From Paraburkholderia eburnea (GTDB lineage: Bacteria; Pseudomonadota; Gammaproteobacteria; Burkholderiales; Burkholderiaceae): a stretch of 64,000 bases of DNA. This document shows, piece by piece, positions 8,781 through 16,262 of the stretch (positions within the stretch are counted from its first letter, which is position 1; each line of letters opens with the position of its first letter). The stretch lies in assembly GCF_002917095.1 (NCBI RefSeq), contig NZ_PQGA01000025.1:1-64000 (forward strand), in the 5' to 3' direction. A model generated the notes under the pieces. It saw nothing but the letters and a program-made list of their open reading frames with translations. It was not told the origin of the DNA and did no database searches. Position numbers and translations under genes: made by a program.

Positions 8781-9700
8781 GAACTCAAAGGCGAAGAACT
8801 GCCGGGTTGCGCTGAAGTTAAAACAGTCGTGAGCGCGGTCGTCAGCACATCGGCAAAGCGGGCCGCCGATGGCAACATGCCGAAGCCCCAGAACGGCGGC
8901 AGTGGCGCGACACGGCGCGCGGCGACGGCCGGCAGCGCGTGCCACAGGCGGTTATCGGCGAGAGTGCGCGCCACGCCGGGCGGCAACGGTTCGAAGTAGA
9001 GCATCCGGGCGTCGGGTGCGGCGAGCGCCTCCAGACCAGCCACGCCGATGCCCCAGTAATCGGTATTGCCCCGCCACGCGTTGCGCACGCCGAGCGCGTC
9101 CATCACGTCCTGGAACAGGCTGCGCGCGCCGTACACGCCGACGTGCCGCGCGTCGAAAAAGCGTGTCACGTAGAGCGGCTGGGCGCGCGCGTCCGGGTGG
9201 GCCGCCAGTCGCTCGCGGCTGCCCGCGAGTGTGCGGGCCACTGCGGCGATCAGCGTCTCGGCGGCCTGCGCACAGCCGCATAGCCGCGCGAGGGCGCGCG
9301 TCACGTCCACCGAATGCTGGTACGGCGCGCCAGCGTCGGTATAGACCGCGAACGCGCGCACGGGCGCGATGCGTTCGAGCATGTCGCGCTGCGATTCCTG
9401 GCTCGAATTGATGAGGATGAGATCGGGCGCGAGCGCCTGGATGAGTTCGAGGCTTGGCGCGAGACGCAGGCCGACATCGGCGACGGCGGGAGGCGCGAGC
9501 GGATGCACGACGCTCGCGTTGTAATCAGCCACTTCGGCCGCGCCCACGGGCGTTACGCCGATTGCGAGCAGCGTTTCGGCCAGTCCCCAGTCGAGTACCA
9601 CAAGGCGCGGCGCGGCGGCTCGCGCGTGCGCCCGCATCGGTATGCCGGCCCAGGCGAGCGGTGCGCTGGCCGCGCCGCGCAGAAAGTCCCGGCGCCGCAT
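8777..9700 (-). CDS. Siderophore-binding periplasmic protein, FhuD/FecB-like, 1 (Tat signal)
   Basis: This 307-residue periplasmic binding protein should capture ferric siderophore and deliver it to the fused permease. The N-terminus MRRRDFLRGAASAP has a twin-arginine motif (RRDFLR) followed by a hydrophobic stretch and a small-residue cleavage region, so Tat export is likely. The mature part begins APRLVVLDWGLAETLLAIG, the standard opening of the FhuD/BtuF fold, and has PDLILINS and the C-terminal lobe WGIGVAGLEAL. Its ATG at 9700 shares a base with the TGA of the ATPase gene, and its own stop overlaps the permease start, so translation of the three genes is probably coupled. Confidence 0.92.
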   Translation of the reverse strand: MRRRDFLRGAASAPLAWAGIPMRAHARAAAPRLVVLDWGLAETLLAIGVTPVGAAEVADYNASVVHPLAPPAVADVGLRLAPSLELIQALAPDLILINSSQESQRDMLERIAPVRAFAVYTDAGAPYQHSVDVTRALARLCGCAQAAETLIAAVARTLAGSRERLAAHPDARAQPLYVTRFFDARHVGVYGARSLFQDVMDALGVRNAWRGNTDYWGIGVAGLEALAAPDARMLYFEPLPPGVARTLADNRLWHALPAVAARRVAPLPPFWGFGMLPSAARFADVLTTALTTVLTSAQPGSSSPLSS

Positions 9701-10533
9701 CAATGCGCCACGCCGAGCCAGCCGCCGCGCGGATGCGCGACGACGTCCATCGGAATGCCATAGATCGATTCGAGCGTGTCGGGCCGCATGAGCGCCTGCG
9801 GCGTGCCGCGCGCGAGCAGGCGGCCGCTGTGCAGGGCGATCAGTTCGTCGCTGAAGCGCGCGGCGAGATTGATGTCGTGCAGCACGATCACGACCGTCAG
9901 CCCGCGCGTGTCGGTGAGCGTGCGCAACAGCCGCAGCACGTCGATCTGGTGCGCGATGTCCAGCGCGGAAGTCGGCTCGTCGAGCAGCAGGCAATCCGCG
10001 CCTTGCGCAACCAGCATCGCGAGCCAGACGCGTTGACGCTCGCCGCCCGAGAGCCGGTCGGCGAGTTGCGAGGCGAAGCGCGCGGTATCGGTGAGTTCTA
10101 GCGCTTCGTCGATCTTCTCGCGGTCGGCCGCGCCCAGCCGCCCGAGCGCGCCGTGCCACGGATAGCGTCCGAGCGCCACCAGTTCGCGCACCGTCATGTC
10201 GGTGGCGGCGGGCGGCTGCTGCGGCAAATATGCGATCCGCCGCGCGAACTCGCGCGCGGGCCACGCCGCGAGTTCCTTGCCGAACAGCCGGACGCTGCCG
10301 CGCGACGGCGCCTGCTGGCGCGCGAGCAGTTTCACGAGCGTGCTCTTGCCGGAGCCGTTGTGGCCGATCAGCGCGCTCATGCGCTTCGGCTGGAGCGTGA
10401 GCGTCAACGGCGCGAGCAGCGTGCGGCCATCTTCGGCGTCGAAGGCGGCGCCTTCGAGCGTGTAGAGAGCGTCTGACGCAGCGGCGTCAGACCGGGCAAG
10501 GCGGTCGCGCTGCGGATCGGACAAGGCATTCAA
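9700..10533 (-). CDS. Ferric siderophore ABC ATPase, FhuC-like, 1
   Basis: This 277-residue cytoplasmic ATPase powers the fused permease. Walker A is GHNGSGKSTL, the Q-loop is YLPQQPPAATDMTVRELVALGRYPW (typical of FhuC/FepC), the signature is LSGGERQR, Walker B is CLLLDEPTSALD and the H-loop is VLHDINLAARF. The best start is a TTG at 10533, with AAGGAG about nine bases upstream; no ATG in frame fits better. It is the first transport gene after the receptor gene, 51 bp away, and its stop overlaps the binding-protein start. It is the closest candidate to serve also the cassette at 41-48 kb, which lacks an ATPase. Confidence 0.92.
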   Translation of the reverse strand: MNALSDPQRDRLARSDAAASDALYTLEGAAFDAEDGRTLLAPLTLTLQPKRMSALIGHNGSGKSTLVKLLARQQAPSRGSVRLFGKELAAWPAREFARRIAYLPQQPPAATDMTVRELVALGRYPWHGALGRLGAADREKIDEALELTDTARFASQLADRLSGGERQRVWLAMLVAQGADCLLLDEPTSALDIAHQIDVLRLLRTLTDTRGLTVVIVLHDINLAARFSDELIALHSGRLLARGTPQALMRPDTLESIYGIPMDVVAHPRGGWLGVAH

Positions 10534-10584
10534 TGCGTGGGTCTCCTTCTCTGGCGGCGGTTTTTATGGCGGTTGGCGCGGCGC

Positions 10585-12783
10585 TTACCAGCGATAGCGC
10601 GCGGTCGCGAGCACCTCGGCGCCATCGGCGTAGGTGCAGGTCACGGCGCTGAAGCAGGAGGCGATATAGGTGCGGTTGAACAGGTTCTTCGCGTTCAGCG
10701 AGAACAGCCAGTGCAGCCCGGTGTCGTAATGCACGGCGGCATCGATCAGCGTGGCGGACGGCACGCGAATCGAGTTCGACTCGTCGTAGCTTGCGCCGAT
10801 ATAGCGCACGCCGCCGCCGAAGCCCAGACCGCGCAACGGCCCGCCGTGCAGCGTGTAATCGAGCCAGGCCGACGCCACATTGCGCGGAATCCCCCAGACG
10901 GTCTTGCCTTGCAGCGAGGTGGTCTGCCCGGAGAGGGTCGTCGCGGTGTCGTTCGACTCGGTGGTGACGTCGTTCAGGTAGGTGTACGAGACGGCCAGAT
11001 TCAGGTTGTTCGTGAGGCTCGCGTGGCCTTCGAGTTCGACGCCGCGCGCACGCACTTCGCCCGCCTGGGTGGAGAAGCCGCTATGTTCCAGATCCGAGGT
11101 CAGCACGTTGCGCTCGGTGAGGTTGAACAGCGACGCCGTGATAAAGCTGTTGTAGCCCGGCGGCTGATACTTCACCCCCACCTCATATTGCTGCGCCGTG
11201 GTGGGCCTGGCCATGCCGCCGCCGTAGAGCGTGCCGACCACCGGATCGAACGATTTCGAGAAGCTCGCATAGGGCGCGAAACCGTTGTCGAACAGATAGA
11301 CAAGGCCGGTGCGCCACGTGAACGCGCGGGCCGACTGCGATTCATGGCTCGCGGTGACGGGGTTGTTGTCGTCGGCGTCGGCCCAGTCCTCGCGCGCGCC
11401 AATCAGGAAGCGCCATTTGCCCCACGCCATCTGATCCTGCGCGTACACGCCCAGCTGCTTCTGGCGGATATGGTCGTAGGACGTTTCGGACGGCATCGTG
11501 TTGTTGTCGTACACGGGCGCGAACACGTCGAGCGACGGCGCGTCGAAGCCCGAGCCTACATCCTCGCCGTAAATAACGCGCTGGAAGTCGAAGCCGAACA
11601 GGATCGTGTGCGCGATAGGCCCGGTGTTCACCTTCGCCTGCGCCTGATTGTCGATCGTGAAGAACTTCGCGCTTTCGCGGTTGTAGAACGTGTAGCGGTT
11701 GAGCGTGGTGTTCGACCCCGGCGCGTAAGCATACGGGAACACATTGGTCAAATCGTCCTTTACGTAGGTGTAGCGCGTGTTCTGGCGCACGGTCCAGGTC
11801 GAGTCGAAGCGATGCTCGAACTGGTAGCCCACGCTGAACTGGGTGCGCGAATGGCTATCGAACTCGGGGTCGCCCATATTCGTGTGCGACGAGATCTGCC
11901 CGGCCGGATTGCCCAGCACGGTGCCGACGGCGGGCACGAAGTTGTAGTAGCCCACATCGGGATCGCGCTGGTATTTCGCCATCACGGTGAGCGTGGTGTT
12001 CTCGTCCGGCTTCCAGGTGACGGCGGGCGCGACATACACGCGCTTCTGACGCGTGCCTTCGACTTGCGTGCCGGTGTCGAGGCCCGTGGCCGTGAAGCGA
12101 TAGGCGAGCTTGCCGTCGGAAGTGATTGCGCCGCCCAGATCGACGCCTGCCTGCATACGATCGTGGCTGCCGGTCGTGAGGAACACTTCGTGGATCGGCT
12201 CGGTGGTGGGCTGCTTGCTGACGAGATTGGCTACGCCGCCGGGATTGGCCTGGCCGTAGAGCACGGAAGCCGGGCCGTGCAGGACGTCGATGCGCTCCAG
12301 ACCATACGGGTCGAAGCTCGGCACCGCGTAACCGAAGCTCGAATCGCTCGGCAGGCGCGCACCATCGAGAAACTGCTCGAGCGTGAAGCCGCGGCTGAGC
12401 AGATATGGCGCGCCCTCGGATGAGGCGCCCCGCAATTCGGGCAACACACTCGCGGTGTAGCGCAACGCCTCGGCGACGGTCTGCGCGCCCTGGTCCGTCA
12501 TCTGGTCACGCGTGACCACGGAAATCGACTGCGGCGTCTCGATCAGCGGCGTGTCCGTCTTGGTGGCCGTGACGGCGCTCACCGGCACGTAGCCGTCGGC
12601 GGTGCCGGTCGCGGTGGACTCGCGCTTGCCGCTGACCTTGACCGTGGGCAACTCTTTCGACGATCCCGCGGTCGCGCCGCTATCGGTCGAGGAGGTCTGC
12701 GCGTGCGCGGCCAGTGCGCCGCTCAGGAGACAGAACAGAAGCGTGTTGGTCAGCGCGGTCGATGCGCGCACCCCGGTTTTCAT
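10585..12783 (-). CDS. TonB-dependent ferric siderophore receptor 1 (FhuA-like)
   Basis: This outer-membrane receptor has 732 residues. The N-terminus is a Sec signal (cleavage near ALAAHAQ), followed by a likely TonB box in ELPTVKVSG, the plug (TPQSISVVTRDQMTDQGAQT, then GLERIDVLHGPASVLYGQ and GGVANLVSKQP), and a beta-barrel ending in the aromatic residue of ARYRW. A cysteine pair near the end (YIASCFSAVTCTY) is shared with FhuA-type receptors. The ATG at 12783 has AAGGGAA upstream. A Fur-box-like site lies just upstream and an AraC regulator is divergent. It heads a five-gene string: receptor, ATPase, binding protein, permease, exporter. The ligand is probably a hydroxamate, but this is inference. 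Confidence 0.92.
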   Translation of the reverse strand: MKTGVRASTALTNTLLFCLLSGALAAHAQTSSTDSGATAGSSKELPTVKVSGKRESTATGTADGYVPVSAVTATKTDTPLIETPQSISVVTRDQMTDQGAQTVAEALRYTASVLPELRGASSEGAPYLLSRGFTLEQFLDGARLPSDSSFGYAVPSFDPYGLERIDVLHGPASVLYGQANPGGVANLVSKQPTTEPIHEVFLTTGSHDRMQAGVDLGGAITSDGKLAYRFTATGLDTGTQVEGTRQKRVYVAPAVTWKPDENTTLTVMAKYQRDPDVGYYNFVPAVGTVLGNPAGQISSHTNMGDPEFDSHSRTQFSVGYQFEHRFDSTWTVRQNTRYTYVKDDLTNVFPYAYAPGSNTTLNRYTFYNRESAKFFTIDNQAQAKVNTGPIAHTILFGFDFQRVIYGEDVGSGFDAPSLDVFAPVYDNNTMPSETSYDHIRQKQLGVYAQDQMAWGKWRFLIGAREDWADADDNNPVTASHESQSARAFTWRTGLVYLFDNGFAPYASFSKSFDPVVGTLYGGGMARPTTAQQYEVGVKYQPPGYNSFITASLFNLTERNVLTSDLEHSGFSTQAGEVRARGVELEGHASLTNNLNLAVSYTYLNDVTTESNDTATTLSGQTTSLQGKTVWGIPRNVASAWLDYTLHGGPLRGLGFGGGVRYIGASYDESNSIRVPSATLIDAAVHYDTGLHWLFSLNAKNLFNRTYIASCFSAVTCTYADGAEVLATARYRW

Positions 12784-12803
12784 GAGTAGTTCCCTTTTGT
12801 GAT

Positions 12804-12830
12804 ATGAATAATAATGCGAATGATTCGTTT
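12804..12830. promoter_or_regulatory. Fur-box-like site upstream of receptor 1
   Basis: The core AATGCGAATGATT (12813-12825) matches 10 of 13 positions of the Fur core AATGATAATCATT by hand count. It lies about 20-45 bp upstream of the receptor start, in the divergent spacer shared with the AraC gene, so it could control both directions. Confidence 0.55.
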
Positions 12831-13059
12831 TCAAATATAAGGTGCTGATATTGCTTCTAATCAGGCACTGCGCAGGCTGCTTCTGGCGGCAGCGAAACGC
12901 GTTCAGGCCGGGTGGGGAACGGCTGCGGATTAACCGGGCGCGCGGCAAAGCATGACTTTAATCTGATACGCTGTCTCTAGTCAGGCCAATTTTTGCGTTA
13001 ATCCGGTCGAAATTGTCCTGATAGAAGCGTGAAAGAATATAAAATGAACAGAACAAGAC

Positions 13060-13857
13060 ATGCCCGCACCGAAATTACAGACCTTCGGCCCCGCGATGGC
13101 CGCCCGCAAGGTGATCCCGCAGTCGCTGGACTACGCGCACGGAGCGCGTGAAATTGCCCATATTCACCACCGCGCGCAACTGGTCTACGCCACGCGGGGC
13201 ATTGTCCGGATCATGACGCCCGATGGCCTCTGGATTATCACGCCGGCCCATGCGCTGCTGATCGGCTCGCAGGTCGAGCACGAACTTCACATGCTCGGCG
13301 AGGTTTCGATGCGCACGCTCTACATCGACCCCACCGCGCTGGCCGCGCCAGAGCCCCGCTGCCGTCCGGTGGCGTGCGGCGAACTGCTGCGCGCGGCGCT
13401 TCTCGATCTGTGCGCCGCCGGTACGGACGCGGCAGGTTGCCGCCGCGCCGCTCTGCTGGAGCCGCTGATGCTCGATGTGCTCGACACCGCCGCGCGCGCG
13501 GACGATGTCGCGTGCTTGCCGCTACCCGCCGATGCGCGGCTGCGCCACATCTGCACGAGCCTGATCGCCCAGGCGGCGAACAACGAAACGCTGGAGGAGT
13601 GGGCCGCGAATGTGGGGGCGAGCGCCCGCACGATCGCGCGGCATTTTCGCGTGGAGACCGGCTTGAGCTTTGGCGAGTGGCGCGAGCAGTTGCGGATATC
13701 GGAAGCAAAGTCGCGGCTGGCCATCGGTCACGCGCCGGTGGATATCGCGCGCGAACTCGGTTATGCGGATTCACGCACCTTCGCCGTAATGTTCCGGCGC
13801 GCGAGCGGCGTGACGCCGCAGCAGTTTCTGGAGCGCGCGCCCGCTGGCGCTGAATGA
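13060..13857 (+). CDS. AraC-family regulator with cupin sensor domain, 1
   Basis: This 265-residue protein has an N-terminal cupin-like domain (about residues 20-100, HHRAQLVYATRGIVRIMTP) and a C-terminal AraC DNA-binding domain with two helix-turn-helix motifs (TLEEWAANVGASARTIARHF and the consensus VDIARELGYADSRTFAVMFRR). It is divergent from the receptor 1 operon and is probably its regulator, sensing a siderophore or metal complex in the manner of PchR- or NimR-type proteins. The ATG at 13060 has a weak ribosome site; another ATG at 13044 is out of frame. It is less like the three other AraC proteins of the window than they are like each other. Confidence 0.88.
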   Translation: MPAPKLQTFGPAMAARKVIPQSLDYAHGAREIAHIHHRAQLVYATRGIVRIMTPDGLWIITPAHALLIGSQVEHELHMLGEVSMRTLYIDPTALAAPEPRCRPVACGELLRAALLDLCAAGTDAAGCRRAALLEPLMLDVLDTAARADDVACLPLPADARLRHICTSLIAQAANNETLEEWAANVGASARTIARHFRVETGLSFGEWREQLRISEAKSRLAIGHAPVDIARELGYADSRTFAVMFRRASGVTPQQFLERAPAGAE

Positions 13858-13861
13858 GCGC

Positions 13862-14001
13862 GGCCACGGCCTGGTGGCCCGTGGAGTCTATGCCGGCCGC
13901 GTGCTGATAGACGCCGACGGCTTAGAGGTCCGTGCGCTTCGACAGCGCATAGGTCGCGCCGACATCGACGATGTGCTCGGAACCCGCCGAGGCTGTATGG
14001 C
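13862..14001 (-). pseudogene. Outer-membrane porin gene fragment with internal stop codon
   Basis: Read on the minus strand, about 46 codons give HIVDVGATYALSKRTDL, a TAA stop (13922-13924), then AVGVYQHAAGIDSTG in the same frame. This is the pattern of the last strands of Burkholderia-type Gram-negative porins, in which the segment reads SKRTDLYAVGVYQHA or similar, so a tyrosine codon has become a stop. Both ends are truncated: the left by the AraC gene end, the right by other gene pieces. It is a non-functional relic. Confidence 0.65.
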
Positions 14002-14023
14002 CGCGGCGGTGAACTTCGGGCTC

Positions 14024-14113
14024 AGGGCGCCGAACTTCGGCATTCAGGAGCTGATGCCGCATAACGCGCTGACGAACGAGATGTTCCCGCATCAATACCG
14101 CTTCGAAAAATGA
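14024..14113 (+). pseudogene. Mannonate dehydratase-type enolase-superfamily gene fragment
   Basis: Thirty codons read PNFGIQELMPHNALTNEMFPHQYRFEK and then stop. The pattern NFGIQE-x-M-x-H followed by VFPHAYRFE-like residues is characteristic of the barrel domain of ManD/RspA-type sugar acid dehydratases (about 400 residues when intact). Everything before and after is missing. It lies directly next to a zinc-dehydrogenase fragment on the same strand; sugar-acid dehydratases and dehydrogenases are often neighbours, so both may be left from one lost catabolic operon. Confidence 0.6.
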
Positions 14114-14114
14114 G

Positions 14115-14498
14115 GTGTTGTCCGAGGCACTGCAAAAGCGCGGCGTGGAAGGCGGCCCGACGCTGATCTTCGACGCGGTCGGCCATCCATCGATTCTCGA
14201 GGAAGCGGTGCGGCTCGCCGCGCCGGCAGGGCGCATTGGTCTGCCTGGCTTTTCGTCAACGCGGTCGGCCATCCCGCAGCAGAAGCTGACCAGGAAGGAA
14301 CTGACGCTCTGCGCGTCGCGCCTGAATTGCGCGATGTTCCCGACCGTGATCGACAGGCTTGAACGCGGTCTCGTGACGCCCGACTCGATCGTGACGCACA
14401 AGGTGGATTTCCGTGAGGTCGGCCGCGCTTTCGATCTGGCCGAGCACAGCCCCAAGGACACCTGCAAGGTGTTGCTGGATTTCGGCGCGGACAACTGA
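14115..14498 (+). pseudogene. Zinc-dependent sugar/alcohol dehydrogenase, C-terminal fragment
   Basis: The 127-residue frame matches the second half of medium-chain dehydrogenases: GGPTLIFDAVGHPSILEEAVRL, AAPAGRIGLPGFSS, KELTLCASRLN, and the end VDFREVGRAFDLAEHSPKDTCKVLLDF. The N-terminal GroES-like catalytic domain with zinc ligands and the glycine-rich NAD motif are absent. No convincing start or ribosome site is present (GTG at 14115 directly follows the preceding stop). It is best read as the remaining 3' third of a gene resembling galactonate or galactitol dehydrogenases. Confidence 0.7.
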
Positions 14499-14548
14499 CA
14501 TGGCGGCGTGCTACGGCATCGTCGCGATCGGCGAGACGATGGTTGTGT

Positions 14549-15472
14549 TTAGCCAGGCGCGCCTTCATTCCTCGCTCGGTCTCGGAAAGGACGACTCGCG
14601 AACGTGCGGACGGATGCCACCAGGTGGTCCAGAGCCGACGATCGATTGGCCGAGCGATAGACCATAAGCAAATCGATCAGCGGGGACGCACCGTCCAGGG
14701 GGCGGCAGCAGACCAGATCGCTGGTCATGGCTGATACGTAAGCGGGAAGTAATGAGTATCCGAGCCCCATTGCAACGAGGTTCAGGTTAAGCAGAACATT
14801 TGAGGCTAACTGCACGACATTGCGACGAACACCATGCGCGGCAAAGTAAGTTTCTACGAGGTCATGGAGTTTCCCGGAAAACCGCGGATCACTCCCGACG
14901 AAGTGCTGGTCATTGAGTTTGTCCGGCGCAATTCGGGGTAGTTTTGCCAATGGATGGGCCGAGGGTAAAAGTACCACCAGCGGCTCCGTCAATACTATTT
15001 CGCTTGTCAGTTCGGCGGAGTGCACAGGCTCGCGCATGAACGCCACATCTATCTCCTCGGCAAGCAAAGCTGCCTCCTGCTGCAACGTGGGCAGGCTGTG
15101 CAGCTGGACGTCCAGCTGTGGGGCGGAGACTTTCAGTTCGGGAAGCAGGAGGGGAAACATCCGGACTTCGGCTGCCGGCACAAAGCCGATAGAAACGATC
15201 CATTCCTTTCGTGCAGCAACATTGCGCGTTCTGCTTATGGCTCTACCCGTTTGCGCCAGAATGACTCTGGCTTCGGCCAGAAATACAGCGCCCGCTTCAG
15301 TCAATTCGACCGTGCGATTGGATCGGTTCAGGAGCCTTACGCCTAGTTCGTCTTCGAGACTTTTGATTTGCTGGCTGAGAGAAGGCTGCGCCGTGTGAAG
15401 CAGGGCGGCTGCTCGCGAAAAGCTCAACTCGTCTGCAACCGTTACGAAGTAGCGCAGATGTCGGAGTTCCAT
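14549..15472 (-). CDS. LysR-family transcriptional regulator
   Basis: This 307-residue protein has the standard LysR layout: an N-terminal winged helix-turn-helix (MELRHLRYFVTVADELSFSR, then AQPSLSQQIKSLEDELG) and a substrate-binding domain (VSIGFVPAAE onward, with HPLAKLPRI). The effector is unknown. It is divergent from the orphan FlhD-like gene. Its upstream 60 bp and first codons match a decayed copy at 20.2-20.4 kb on the opposite strand (46 of 62 positions by hand alignment), so this gene was once present in two copies flanking the signalling block. Confidence 0.9.
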   Translation of the reverse strand: MELRHLRYFVTVADELSFSRAAALLHTAQPSLSQQIKSLEDELGVRLLNRSNRTVELTEAGAVFLAEARVILAQTGRAISRTRNVAARKEWIVSIGFVPAAEVRMFPLLLPELKVSAPQLDVQLHSLPTLQQEAALLAEEIDVAFMREPVHSAELTSEIVLTEPLVVLLPSAHPLAKLPRIAPDKLNDQHFVGSDPRFSGKLHDLVETYFAAHGVRRNVVQLASNVLLNLNLVAMGLGYSLLPAYVSAMTSDLVCCRPLDGASPLIDLLMVYRSANRSSALDHLVASVRTFASRPFRDRARNEGAPG

Positions 15473-15688
15473 GACAGATATCGATTGTTTATACGTCTTA
15501 CGCGAGACATTTTAAGTATTGTACAAAGCCGGGAATTAGTCAGAGCATATCGAAAACTAACAATAATAGTCTACCTTGGCGCGCCGGCTTTGTGAAATTT
15601 CTGTTGCTCTTTATATTTATTTTTTTCTTCCTGGCGGGGACGCGCACTTACAGGTTTTCCGTTTTTTCGCCTGCGTTTTTGTGGGTTA

Positions 15689-15704
15689 AGTTGTCTGTAC
15701 AACA
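15689..15704. promoter_or_regulatory. Dyad GTTG-N6-CAAC upstream of the FlhD-like gene
   Basis: The sequence AGTTGTCTGTACAACA contains GTTG and CAAC arms six bases apart, extended to a five-base dyad GTTGT/ACAAC. The same arm spacing occurs twice at 20465-20501, upstream of the chemoreceptor. It may be an operator common to both genes; the protein that would bind is unknown. Confidence 0.35.
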
Positions 15705-15722
15705 ATTGGGTATCGACATGGA

Positions 15723-16082
15723 GTGGAACTGGTCAACCGGAAATTTTCGGATACCCGAAAATATAACGTGCATGTCCACGAGCAGGCACTTTCGAATGTG
15801 ATGAATATTAATGAAATAACGGGTGAAATATATGAATTGAATGCGGCGTATATGTTGCTCGCGCGACGTTTGCTTTGCGAAAACAAGTCTGCCGCAATAT
15901 CAGATATCGGCGTATCAGAACAAGTCGCCGATGTGTTGCTCAATTTGTCACCGCACCAGGCGCTGCGTCTGGCGAGATCCGGACAGTTGTTGTGCTGCCT
16001 TCGATTCGATGATTACTCGATTCTCGATATGTTAGACGAAAAGATCAGGGCTGTTTCGATTTGCGACGGACCGGCAACGTAA
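15723..16082 (+). CDS. flhD: Orphan FlhD-like flagellar regulator
   Basis: The core IYELNAAYMLLARRLL, then SDIGVSEQVADVLLNLSPHQALRLARSGQLLCCLRFDD, aligns by eye with FlhD, the partner of FlhC in the master activator of flagellar genes. The open frame starts with GTG at 15723 (119 residues); an ATG at 15801 gives a protein whose start lines up with E. coli FlhD, so the start is unresolved. No FlhC gene follows: the next gene is an EAL-domain protein. The surrounding DNA is more AT-rich than the neighbours, suggesting acquisition or relaxed selection. It may pair with FlhC from elsewhere or have a separate role. Confidence 0.78.
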   Translation: MELVNRKFSDTRKYNVHVHEQALSNVMNINEITGEIYELNAAYMLLARRLLCENKSAAISDIGVSEQVADVLLNLSPHQALRLARSGQLLCCLRFDDYSILDMLDEKIRAVSICDGPAT

Positions 16083-16262
16083 CATCGAAACTTCTGGATT
16101 ACGGGGGGCGTCATTGGCGGGTTTCAGCCGATAGGACGGGAAAAGCCGTAAAGATTCGTTGTATTGCTAGCGCCAGGGCGAGTACTTTTCTCGAGGCCTG
16201 GTCGTTTCACTGCAATACCGCATATCTGTTGATACTGTCTTAGATTATTAAAAATTCGAACC

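Noticed and set aside
10537..12423. Open frame of 628 codons on the plus strand
   Set aside because: Antisense to the receptor 1 gene; composition typical of shadow frames and no domain.
15592..15801. Small hydrophobic frame (MKFLLLFIFIFFFLAG) that looks like a signal peptide
   Set aside because: It arises from a T-rich stretch, has no ribosome site and overlaps the FlhD-like gene in another frame.
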